This document shows positions 1 to 5,754 of a stretch of 14,902 nucleotides of DNA, in pieces; positions within the stretch are counted from its first letter, which is position 1; each line of letters opens with the position of its first letter. Made by a program: the position numbers and the translations under genes. The notes below the pieces were generated by a model. The model was given only the letters and a program-made list of their open reading frames with translations. It was not told the DNA's origin and ran no database searches. Origin of the DNA: Dehalococcoidia bacterium (GTDB lineage Bacteria; Chloroflexota; Dehalococcoidia; Dehalococcoidales; UBA1222); assembly GCA_009783135.1 (NCBI GenBank), contig WRHS01000029.1, positions 1 through 14,902 of the forward strand, written 5' to 3'.

Positions 1-714
1 CATGAACTCTATGAGCCTCTGCTGGTTCATATTGTCGTCAAACATCATAAAGCGTATGGTGCCATAATTGTTGATGGCACTCATCATATTGACCCGTTCC
101 CGCTTACTCTCTATACCAATGACTGGAGGCTGACCTTTCGGTGCAAACCCCCGCTGATAATGCTCCTGATTATCAATACCGGTTTCATCCCCCCAGAAGA
201 TTTCAGCTTTTTCCAGTTTAGCCCTTCTGCTGATTGCAGGATACTGCTCTTTCATAAACCTGCTGACCTTCACGTTATCCAAGAAGTAGGCTTTCTTTGT
301 TGGTCTTTGACAGGTAAATCCCCAGCGCTTCATGTAATTGGTAACGCAGCGCAATGATAAGTCTATCCCATACAGTTGTTTGGCAAGTCCGCTGATTGCC
401 TGCCGTGTCCACAGCATAAAGCGCATCTTATACTGCTCAGGCGTTCTGTCAATGATAATACGCTTGACTTCTTTCTCCTGTACAGGGGAGAGAAGCATGC
501 CATCGCCTTGTTTCCTCCCGCTAATTTGGGGTTTCAGTGCTTCAATACTCCCTTTTTGGTAGGTACTCCAAATACGACTGATGGCATACCGGTTCACTCC
601 GGTCATTTCTTCAATGGCACTGCCAATAAATCGCATCTTTTTGAGACGTACTACCTGTTTCCGTACCGTATACAGTTCGTCATTATTGAGTTTGCGTAAA
701 TCTGTTTTTTCCAT
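1..714 (-). CDS. IS630-family transposase (partial, C-terminus outside window)
   Basis: Reading the minus strand from the ATG at 714 gives 238 codons without a stop, continuing past base 1. The first ~120 residues are helix-turn-helix-like, with the stretch RFIGSAIEEMTGVNRYAISR typical of the DNA-binding part of IS630/Tc1-like transposases. After it come WTRQAISGLAK and the segment EIFWGDETGI, which carries the first catalytic Asp of the DDE triad, then GFAPKGQPPVIG. The second Asp and final Asp/Glu would lie beyond the left edge. A GAGG sits almost against the ATG, so ribosome binding looks poor. The family call is firm from motifs; whether the transposase is whole cannot be judged. The reading frame is undamaged as far as it is visible, which suggests a fairly recent insertion. 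Confidence 0.85.
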   Translation of the reverse strand, partial: MEKTDLRKLNNDELYTVRKQVVRLKKMRFIGSAIEEMTGVNRYAISRIWSTYQKGSIEALKPQISGRKQGDGMLLSPVQEKEVKRIIIDRTPEQYKMRFMLWTRQAISGLAKQLYGIDLSLRCVTNYMKRWGFTCQRPTKKAYFLDNVKVSRFMKEQYPAISRRAKLEKAEIFWGDETGIDNQEHYQRGFAPKGQPPVIGIESKRERVNMMSAINNYGTIRFMMFDDNMNQQRLIEFM

Positions 715-766
715 GCCTCATCATAGCATATTTACTGATATATTGCTACTGTTTACTTCCGAATTA
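1..766 (-). mobile_element. IS630-family insertion sequence, right-hand part only
   Basis: The transposase gene fills 1-714 and runs off the left edge, so only one end of the element is present. The other end of the element lies between the transposase start (714) and the point where radical SAM homology begins (about 760). Terminal inverted repeats cannot be defined because the other end is outside the window. IS630-type elements insert at TA dinucleotides, and several TA steps occur at 738-770. The exact boundary is therefore approximate. Confidence 0.7.
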
Positions 767-768
767 AT

Positions 769-1419
769 ATGTGCGACCCTTATATTCACCTCGAGAGTAA
801 GTTGCAACTTACGAGGCAATGCCTTGCAGTGATTCAAAAGCATGGCTTCGGGTTGGCTATACTAACAAAATCATCCCGTATTCTGTGGGATATGGCTCTC
901 CTAAAGGCAATCAACGCCGGGGCAAAATGTGTTGTGCAGGTCACGCTTACGACTTATGACGAGGATTTATGCCGCAAACTTGAGCCGAATGTGTGCAATA
1001 CTATTGAGCGCTTTCATGTTCTTGAGGCTATGTATGAGGCAGGTATTCCAACAGTTGTGTGGCTTGGTCCTATTTTGCCTTTCATAAACGACACGGAGGA
1101 AAACCTGCGTGGGTTGCTGGATTATTGCATCAAGGCTAGGGTGCGCGGCATATTGTGTTTCGGATTTGGTGTTCCCATGCGCGAAGGCAACAGGGAATAC
1201 TTCTATGCAAAGCTGGAACAACTCTTTCCTGACATAAAGCAGAAATATATGCAGAGCTTTGGCAATGCCTATTCATGCACCAGCACGAATAACAGCCGTC
1301 TTTTATCTGTCTTTCGCGCAGAATGCCGCCGGCATGGAATTATGTGCGATACGAATGAGGTATTTGCTTATATGCGCGAGTTTGAGCCCAAAGAACACCA
1401 GAAAGCATTGTTTGTTTGA
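769..1419 (+). pseudogene. SplB-like radical SAM protein (DNA-repair photolyase type), 5'-truncated
   Basis: The 216 residues match the second half of SPL-family radical SAM proteins: MCDPY at the start, then FGLAILTKSS, QVTLTTYDEDLCRKLEPNV, VWLGPILPFINDT, GILCFGFGVPMREGNREYFY and a C-terminal FEPKEHQKALF. Family members normally have about 100 more N-terminal residues containing the CxxxCxxC cluster that binds the 4Fe-4S and S-adenosylmethionine. Those residues are missing here. In-frame sequence upstream meets a TGA at 736, and recognisable homology starts at about 760, next to the IS630-type element. There is no ribosome-binding site before 769. I read it as a gene cut by the insertion and non-functional as a radical SAM enzyme. 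The intact allele could have served in DNA repair, but family members vary in function. Confidence 0.8.
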
Positions 1420-1459
1420 CATAATATTCCTGCTTGGCGTAAACGTTTTGATTTTCTCT

Positions 1460-1489
1460 TTGACAAATAGCCCCCAACAGCCGTAAAAT
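1460..1489 (+). promoter_or_regulatory. Sigma70-type promoter for tRNA-Gly and downstream genes
   Basis: A perfect -35 box TTGACA (1460-1465) is separated by 18 bp from TAAAAT (1484-1489), five of six matches to the -10 consensus. The -10 ends 12 bp before the first base of the tRNA. It is the best-looking promoter in the window, and may also drive the lipoprotein gene and second tRNA, since no obvious terminator lies between them. Confidence 0.75.
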
Positions 1490-1501
1490 AGCTTTTGATT
1501 T

Positions 1502-1576
<75 letters not shown>

Positions 1577-1606
1577 TTTTGTTAAGTATGTGATAGGAGG
1601 CAAATA

Positions 1607-2026
1607 ATGAAAAAGTTACTTTTGTCGGCTTTTGTTGCTACAATGCTCTTGTGTAGCGGTCTTCTGCTTGCGTGTACTCCAAGTGATAGTTCCATCGACA
1701 AATCTATGCGAGATGCTGCCGACGAGATTAATGCCCAATGCCCGATGACAATAGATTCTGAAACAAGATTAGACAATTGCATGGCACTTCCCGGAAAAAT
1801 TTTTCAATACAATTATACGATGGTGAATTATGCCTATGATCAGTTTGATCAATCTGCACTCGCACAAGTACAAGAAGAAACGACCCCGCAGATGATTAAT
1901 TTTGTTAAGAGTTCCAGCGACCTGAAGCAGCTACGGGATTATGAGATTACTTTTAAGTTTGTCATTAGGAGTAACGATAGCTATGAACTGATGGTAATAA
2001 CGATTACTCCGCAAGATTATAAATAG
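1607..2026 (+). CDS. Small predicted lipoprotein between two tRNA genes
   Basis: This 139-residue protein begins with a classic export signal: MKK, a hydrophobic stretch to residue 21, then the lipobox LLAC with Cys23 as the expected lipidated residue. A strong Shine-Dalgarno AGGAGG (1595-1600) lies 6 nt before the ATG. The mature part has the pattern NAQCPMTIDSETRLDNCMA, PGKIFQYNYTMVNY and a C-terminal ITITPQDYK. I associate this with a widespread small uncharacterised family, but cannot name it. Cys45 and Cys58 could form a disulfide. The gene sits 30 bp after tRNA-Gly and ends 12 bp before the next tRNA, so co-transcription from the promoter at 1460 is likely. Its function is unknown; a membrane-anchored extracytoplasmic protein is the only firm inference. 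Confidence 0.8.
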   Translation: MKKLLLSAFVATMLLCSGLLLACTPSDSSIDKSMRDAADEINAQCPMTIDSETRLDNCMALPGKIFQYNYTMVNYAYDQFDQSALAQVQEETTPQMINFVKSSSDLKQLRDYEITFKFVIRSNDSYELMVITITPQDYK

Positions 2027-2038
2027 CCATTCAGATAA

Positions 2039-2114
2039 GGGCTCGTAGCTCAGTGGTTAGAGCAGGCGGCTCATAACCGCTCGGTCGTAGGTTCGAATCC
2101 TACCGAGCCCACCA
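2039..2114 (+). tRNA. tRNA with CAU anticodon, likely tRNA-Ile2 (lysidine) rather than Met
   Basis: The cloverleaf is complete: acceptor GGGCTCG/CGAGCCC, D arm GCTC-AGTGGTTA-GAGC, anticodon stem GGCGG/CCGCT, loop CTCATAA, variable CGGTC, T arm GTAGG-TTCGAAT-CCTAC, discriminator A and encoded CCA (2112-2114). The paired 1-72 position (G-C) rules out initiator tRNA. From memory, the D loop and the AGAGCAGGCG..CTCATAA..CGCT..GGTCG pattern resemble bacterial tRNA-Ile2, whose C34 is changed to lysidine by TilS to read AUA, more than elongator Met. Elongator Met remains possible. It starts 12 bp after the lipoprotein stop; a TATAAA (2018-2023) overlaps that gene's end but lacks a convincing -35. 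Confidence 0.93.
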
Positions 2115-2245
2115 TCATTTTTCTTTTGCTGACTTGTTTACATAAGGACGGGTGTGATGTGAAAGTGACTGGTGGAAATGCTGATTAAAGTGGCGACAAA
2201 TGAGTCTGACACCGTACAAATACTACTTGGTGGTAGCGGAAACGA

Positions 2246-2446
2246 GTGCGTAACTTTATCAGTTCGGAAATTCACAAGCCTTATTATGATTTAATCATGG
2301 ACCGTTTACATAATGACGGCAATATTATGAATGAGTATCGCTGTATACCATATGCCAAGCGAGAGAAGCAAATTGCGCATGCTTTATGGGATGTCGAAAG
2401 CCTCTCATACACGATGCGTGAAGATTTTTCTCTGGTAGAGGTTTAG
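2246..2446 (+). CDS. Doubtful 66-residue ORF, possibly a gene remnant
   Basis: The frame opens with GTG at 2246, 10 nt after an in-frame TAG, and ends with TAG. There is no good ribosome-binding site. The product is soluble and charged, with segments such as PYYDLIMDRLHNDG and YAKREKQIAHALWDVE that look like genuine protein sequence rather than noise. I do not recognise a family. It may be the tail of a larger gene that lost its 5' part near the tRNA. The next gene's Shine-Dalgarno lies just downstream. The stretch between the tRNA and this ORF (2115-2245) shows nothing else convincing. Confidence 0.35.
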   Translation: MRNFISSEIHKPYYDLIMDRLHNDGNIMNEYRCIPYAKREKQIAHALWDVESLSYTMREDFSLVEV

Positions 2447-2465
2447 GTCTGTTTTTGGGGTTTGT

Positions 2466-2969
2466 TTGAATAATATGGTTGAATCTATGGACTTACCTCA
2501 AGAGAAATTCTACTGCTACAACTGTGGGGCTCTGAACAGCCGTAGCTCAAACTTCTGCATACAGTGTGGAGCGCGCGTTGCAGCATCATCCGTTGCATCA
2601 CGTGAAACGATAGCACCGACAGCCTATACGCCAAGCCTGCAACCAGAACCTGTAGTGTTACGGCATTCCAAAATAGGGATTGTTTCTTGCGTAATTGCCT
2701 GCGTTTCTTTTATTAATATCATTATTACCACCGGGGGTTGTATGGACAACTGTAATGATGTTGGCTACAACCCGGATGCCTTTAAAGTTCTAAGCGCTAT
2801 TAGCATGATAGGAGTTGTGATATTGGTGATAGGTATCACCACAGGCATTATTGGTATTGTTCAACCCAACCGCAAAAAACTTTTTGCCATATTGGGGCTC
2901 ATATTTAATACGATTATGCTTGTTCCGGCGCCTATCGTTGTATTGTTTTTTCTAAGTGCGACATCCTAA
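2466..2969 (+). CDS. Zinc-ribbon, multi-pass membrane protein of unknown function
   Basis: The 167-residue product starts with a cytoplasmic zinc ribbon: C17-YNC20-G and C31-IQC34-G, the CxxCG...CxxCG pattern of short zinc-ribbon domains. A flexible Ser/Thr/Pro-rich linker covers about residues 38-66. Three hydrophobic segments follow at roughly 68-92, 108-133 and 139-163, so it should be an inner-membrane protein. Two extra cysteines (GGCMDNC) lie in the loop after the first segment. The start is chosen as TTG 2466 because GGGG (2457-2460) sits 5 nt upstream; ATG 2475 or 2487 are alternatives and keep the whole ribbon. Such proteins are common and functionally unassigned. Confidence 0.75.
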   Translation: MNNMVESMDLPQEKFYCYNCGALNSRSSNFCIQCGARVAASSVASRETIAPTAYTPSLQPEPVVLRHSKIGIVSCVIACVSFINIIITTGGCMDNCNDVGYNPDAFKVLSAISMIGVVILVIGITTGIIGIVQPNRKKLFAILGLIFNTIMLVPAPIVVLFFLSATS

Positions 2970-2992
2970 CCAGCAGTCTTGACGGAAAAACC

Positions 2993-3721
2993 ATGATAGA
3001 TACCATCTTCTTTGACCTTGACGGAACACTGCTAAAGTTTTCACAAAATGCTTTCCTTGGCGTTTATATGGCAGAACTTAAAAAGGTATTCTCAAGGCTT
3101 GATATGGACCCTGAAGTATCAGTCAAAGCCATTTTGGAGGGAACCAAGGCTATGATAGCCAATGATGGAAGCATGTTAAACTCACAAAAATTCTGGGATG
3201 GCTTTGTTGGTTATCTGGGATTGACTGCAGGCGAACGGCGTAAAATTGAAGCTGCATGTGATTTGTTTTATACAAATGAGTTTGAAAACGTAAGGTCGGT
3301 AATGCAGCCAAATGATATTTCCAAGCGTCTTGTTGAGGCACTGACAGCTAATGGTTACGATGTTGTGCTGGCTACGAACCCTCTTTTTCCGGCATGCGCT
3401 GTCACGACGCGGTTGAATTGGGTTGGACTCGAGCCTTGTGATTTCAAGTATATTACGCATTACGCCAACAGCAAGTACTGCAAACCAAATCCGGAATACT
3501 ACAAAGAGTTGTTGGCACAAATTGACAGGAAACCGGAGCAATGTCTTATGGCAGGCAACAGCCCAACGGATGACATGGGCATTGGCGCACTTGGCGCAGA
3601 GACATTTCTGGTAACTGATTTCTTGGAAAACCCAACCGGTGTCGATATTTCGGCATACCGCCAAGGTACACTCGCAGAACTTGAAACTTATCTTTTGGCG
3701 CTTCCAAATATCAAAAAGTGA
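2993..3721 (+). CDS. HAD-superfamily hydrolase (probable phosphatase)
   Basis: The 242 residues show all four HAD motifs: motif I FFDLDGTL with nucleophile Asp8 and general acid Asp10, motif II with Thr128 in LATNP, motif III Lys164 in CKPNPEYY, and motif IV GNSPTDDM with Asp193/Asp194 for Mg2+. The long helical insertion between motifs I and II (about residues 15-95) is a C1-type cap, as in phosphoglycolate-phosphatase-like or YjjG-like enzymes. The length is normal for these. The substrate cannot be read from the sequence; a small phosphorylated metabolite in the cytoplasm is likely. It starts 23 nt after the zinc-ribbon gene and may be co-transcribed with it. GACGG lies a few bases before the ATG. 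Confidence 0.88.
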   Translation: MIDTIFFDLDGTLLKFSQNAFLGVYMAELKKVFSRLDMDPEVSVKAILEGTKAMIANDGSMLNSQKFWDGFVGYLGLTAGERRKIEAACDLFYTNEFENVRSVMQPNDISKRLVEALTANGYDVVLATNPLFPACAVTTRLNWVGLEPCDFKYITHYANSKYCKPNPEYYKELLAQIDRKPEQCLMAGNSPTDDMGIGALGAETFLVTDFLENPTGVDISAYRQGTLAELETYLLALPNIKK

Positions 3722-3777
3722 TTTTCAATTTTAGATGACATAAATCAGGTGGATATTTTTATCCAATTTACAGCTTA

Positions 3778-4203
3778 ATGAAAAGAATACTTTTAACAAT
3801 AATAGGCTTTCTCTGTTTAGGGCTTGGGACTGTGGGTGTAATCGTTCCTGTTTTGCCAACCACACCATTTGTTTTGTTGGCAGCCTTGTGTTTTTCCTAC
3901 AGTAGTAAAAAATTCCACAATTGGTTGCGCAAAAACCGCATTTTCGGTCAATATATTGAAAATTATTACACGAAGCAGGGAATAAGCATTTCGCTTAAGG
4001 TCGCAAGCATAACGTTCCTTTGGATAGGACTTATTGTATCTATGGTCATTGTACGAACTGTTTGGATATATGTTCTCTTGGGAATTATTGGCATTGGTGT
4101 CACGACCCATCTTTTGTTTATTAAGACAAAAAAGAAGCCCCAAAAGTATGATTTCACAACAGATGCCATGGAATCAGTCGCGCCGGAAGTTCAAAGGGGC
4201 TAG
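3778..4203 (+). CDS. DUF454 / YbaN-family inner-membrane protein
   Basis: This 141-residue protein carries the DUF454 signature GLGTVGVIVPVLPTTPFVLL in its N-terminal hydrophobic hairpin (about residues 5-37). It is followed by a short amphipathic stretch with FHNWLRKNRIFGQYIENYY, then two more transmembrane segments (about 75-95 and 98-117) and a basic/polar tail. YbaN proteins sit in the inner membrane; their role is not established. It begins 56 nt after the HAD gene on the same strand. The ribosome-binding site is poor: AGGTGG lies too far upstream, and a small AT-rich hairpin (3750-3765) sits between, so initiation may be weak. Confidence 0.88.
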   Translation: MKRILLTIIGFLCLGLGTVGVIVPVLPTTPFVLLAALCFSYSSKKFHNWLRKNRIFGQYIENYYTKQGISISLKVASITFLWIGLIVSMVIVRTVWIYVLLGIIGIGVTTHLLFIKTKKKPQKYDFTTDAMESVAPEVQRG

Positions 4204-4210
4204 ATTTCGA

Positions 4211-4351
4211 TTACAGAGCCTCATCTATCTGCAGGACAAACACAGCCGTATTTGAAGATCCGCCGCTCCCGTCAAACCATAGAATTTTTGGCATGTCTAC
4301 ACTTAGCAAAGATTTCGTTATGACTTGAGCAACCAGTATGGAATGCGACAT
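4211..4351 (-). CDS. 46-residue ORF, possible gene remnant
   Basis: ATG at 4351 to TAA at 4211 encodes 46 residues, including MPKILWFDGSGGSSNTAVFV, which has alternating hydrophobic beta-strand character around a Gly/Ser-rich turn. There is no Shine-Dalgarno, and an in-frame TGA lies a few codons upstream. I do not recognise a family. Its ordered look suggests the end of a decayed gene rather than a random frame, but the evidence is slim. It lies tail to tail with the DUF454 gene. Confidence 0.25.
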   Translation of the reverse strand: MSHSILVAQVITKSLLSVDMPKILWFDGSGGSSNTAVFVLQIDEAL

Positions 4352-4378
4352 AAGTAAATAATTTGCGCGACATAAAGT

Positions 4379-4563
4379 TCAACTTTTTGCGAGGTTTAGT
4401 GCATTCAATCGCTGCTCTTTTATCAATGCGGTTCTTGAGAAAGTTCGTGATTGAAAAAACTCAACTCTGAAATTTCTTTGTGCTTGCGCCGCCATTTTTG
4501 AGCCAGTGCAACAACCCCACTTATTTGCTTCGTTATGTCAATCTCATGCTTGGTACTATACAT
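4379..4563 (-). pseudogene. Small ORF split by a shift in a T6 run (possible remnant)
   Basis: From ATG 4563 a 46-residue frame begins MYSTKHEIDITKQISGVV and stops at 4423. At a run of six T (minus strand; AAAAAA at about 4452-4457 on the plus strand) an adjacent frame takes over, reading FFQSRTFSRTALIKEQRL and ending at a TGA at 4379. Joining the two gives about 61 residues of basic, helix-prone protein. A homopolymer indel would explain the break, whether real or a sequencing error. No Shine-Dalgarno and no recognised family, so this is tentative. Confidence 0.25.
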
Positions 4564-4621
4564 AATATATATTGTGCGAACCAAAAATTGTGCCTAAAAC
4601 GTTGACATAACTAAAACGAAG
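4528..4621. repeat. Imperfect inverted repeat, 10-bp perfect arms
   Basis: GTTATGTCAA (4532-4541) is the exact reverse complement of TTGACATAAC (4602-4611). Pairing extends on the outer side as CTTCG (4528-4532) with CGAAG (4617-4621) after a 5-bp bulge. The 60-bp centre includes an AT-rich core and a direct repeat ATTGTGC. It could form a long-loop cruciform or be a protein-binding pair. No transposase or integrase is attached to it here. Confidence 0.5.
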
Positions 4622-4702
4622 AATTGGTTGGTCTAGTTGGTTAAGAGGGTCATGGAATGATAAGTTGGTGCGATTTTTAGTGCAAAGTTACTAGCACTTC
4701 GT

Positions 4703-5035
4703 TCAGGAAGACTCGCCACTGATTTTTTGATTTTTCTTTGCCTGCATTATTGCCGCAATTAACCATAAGTCCGGGTTATCGATTATTCTATCCATTGTCT
4801 TTTCTTCATCAAAGGCTGGTTTCTCTAATTTTGCAGTGATATCACACTCAGCTTTGAAATTCGCCCATACAAGTGCATTATCGGCTTCCAACTCTTTCGC
4901 TTTCTTTGTTGCCTCAGTAATAGCATCCGATAGCTTAAAGCGCGTATCAGAAATAGCCTCAGCCACATTATTGTGATACATCATCACGTAGTATCCGCTG
5001 CCTGTACCGAGATTTGTCAGTAATACCTTGCTCAT
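4703..5035 (-). CDS. Hypothetical 110-residue protein downstream of the YoeB toxin
   Basis: I do not recognise a family. The N-terminus MSKVLLTNLGTGSGYYVMMY looks like two beta strands with a Gly-rich turn. A long charged helix follows (about residues 28-75, rich in Ala, Lys and Glu). The C-terminal part includes IIDNPDLWLIAAIMQAKKNQ. No signal peptide or membrane segment is seen. A fair Shine-Dalgarno (AAGGA, 8 nt before ATG) supports translation from 5035. The gene lies 110 nt downstream of the toxin on the same strand, so it could share its transcript. The gap between them has two copies of CGATACAA about 23 bp apart. It could be cargo of the toxin locus or an unrelated small gene. Confidence 0.6.
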   Translation of the reverse strand: MSKVLLTNLGTGSGYYVMMYHNNVAEAISDTRFKLSDAITEATKKAKELEADNALVWANFKAECDITAKLEKPAFDEEKTMDRIIDNPDLWLIAAIMQAKKNQKISGESS

Positions 5036-5145
5036 ACTTTGCTTCCTTTGATTTAGCCGTGAGATTTTTCAACTTTATGTCATTTAACAGCGATTTCTTT
5101 GGCTTGTATCGTTTTAGTGTATAAGGTTTGTATCGCTCTTTTGTC

Positions 5146-5412
5146 TTAGTCGTGATAGTGATGGCGACAAGAAATAATTACTATAGATACTTCCGTTTCC
5201 TTGTAGACAATTCGATTTGCCTCATCAATACGTCGGCTCCAGTATCCGGCCTTATCATTTCTTAATGGCTCAGGTTTTCCGATACCTGAAATACTGTTTC
5301 GAACAATAGCTTGCAGCAGTTGGTTAACACGTTTTAAGGTCTTTTTATCCTGTGTCTGCCAGAATAGATAATCATCCCATGCCTGTGGCATAAAAGATAA
5401 CGATTTATCCAT
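5146..5412 (-). CDS. yoeB: YoeB-family toxin (RelE-superfamily mRNA interferase)
   Basis: The 88 residues align along their length with YoeB/Txe toxins, which cleave mRNA in the ribosomal A site during translation. Diagnostic pieces are WDDYLFWQTQDKKTLKRVN, GIGKPEPLRND, GYWSRRIDEANRIVY and the C-terminal CRHHYHD. By comparison with E. coli YoeB (Glu46, Arg65, His83, Tyr84), the catalytic residues correspond to Glu48, Arg67, His85 and Tyr86, all present. The length is normal (84-90). Its ATG overlaps the stop of the upstream antitoxin-like frame by 8 nt, the usual antitoxin-toxin arrangement. That antitoxin gene is disrupted, so an apparently intact toxin stands without an obvious partner. Either expression is off, the toxin is inactive, or an antitoxin is supplied elsewhere. 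Confidence 0.88.
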   Translation of the reverse strand: MDKSLSFMPQAWDDYLFWQTQDKKTLKRVNQLLQAIVRNSISGIGKPEPLRNDKAGYWSRRIDEANRIVYKETEVSIVIISCRHHYHD

Positions 5413-5631
5413 TTTCCATGACCTTTAGTTCTTGTATGGTTTTAGTTACTAAAGCCGCCTTACCAGATTCATATTCAGCAATAACACTATCATTATATCG
5501 GAATCTTTATCTCCTCTATACCAATCCAATGCAACTCTGTCTTGATTGTAAGCTAATTTATGCGGCTGGGTATCGGATTGTGCGCGACCATTAGCTTCTG
5601 CTTGAAAATCGAAATTCGTGTTAATTATCAT
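5405..5631 (-). pseudogene. Disrupted gene in antitoxin position upstream of yoeB
   Basis: ATG 5631 opens a 60-residue frame ending at 5449 whose first ~46 residues (MIINTNFDFQAEANGRAQSD and on to GDKDSD) read like protein. In the neighbouring frame, 5506-5405 encodes RYNDSVIAEYESGKAALVTK then TIQELKVMENG and stops inside the toxin start. The IAEYESGKA-type tail resembles the toxin-binding C-terminus of small antitoxins. Joining the frames near 5495-5505 would give about 78 residues, a normal antitoxin length; the shift fits a 1-base loss or 2-base gain. The N-terminal part does not look like a YefM DNA-binding domain. I loosely associate FDFQAEANGR with a different small family, so the locus may be a fusion of two fragments instead. 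Confidence 0.5.
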
Positions 5632-5634
5632 TGT

Positions 5635-5730
5635 TTAACCAGATCCATAAAGAATATCAAGTGCCAATTCACCTTGGCATAATACATGATGGCATTTTGA
5701 ACAAGTGTTGTTATATTTGATGCGGTACAC
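5635..5730 (-). pseudogene. Short CxxC-containing fragment between thiE and the toxin locus
   Basis: In the same frame as thiE, beyond its stop, a GTG at 5730 starts 31 residues containing YNNTCSKCHHVLCQGELALD and ending YGSG. The three cysteines and two histidines look like part of a metal-binding knuckle. There is no ribosome-binding site, and the frame is much shorter than a normal domain. I take it as possible debris of a lost gene; it could also be chance. It ends 3 nt before the ATG of the antitoxin-position gene. Confidence 0.25.
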
Positions 5731-5754
5731 TCCATAAGACGATAAAATAACAGC

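Larger units (their letters stand above)
4204..4702. other. 500-bp stretch without an intact gene
   Basis: No gene of normal size crosses this stretch on either strand. It holds two short minus-strand reading frames that look like protein remnants, an inverted repeat with arms 4532-4541 and 4602-4611, and a 7-bp direct repeat ATTGTGC (4571-4577 and 4587-4593). No terminator with a U-run was found at either end. Confidence 0.6.

Noticed and set aside
2200..2253. A 17-residue frame (SLTPYKYYLVVAETSA) resembling the first residues of LysR regulators
   Set aside because: The likeness covers only the start and a stop follows at once. The sequence beyond it in the same frame does not match the LysR helix-turn-helix well enough to call a relic.
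3750..3765. TGGATA-TTTT-TATCCA hairpin as a terminator after the HAD gene
   Set aside because: Six AT-rich base pairs without a following U-run make a weak structure.
4532..4611. Integron attC site
   Set aside because: The inverted repeat lacks the GTTRRRY / RYYYAAC core sites, and no integrase or cassette array is visible.
4626..4650. tRNA D-arm-like string (GGTCTAGTTGGTTAAGAGG)
   Set aside because: No acceptor, anticodon or T arm can be built around it.
4680..4703. AGTGC...GCACT hairpin as terminator of the 110-residue gene
   Set aside because: The T-run lies on the wrong side for the minus strand (A's follow the stem in transcription direction), and the stem is only 5 bp.
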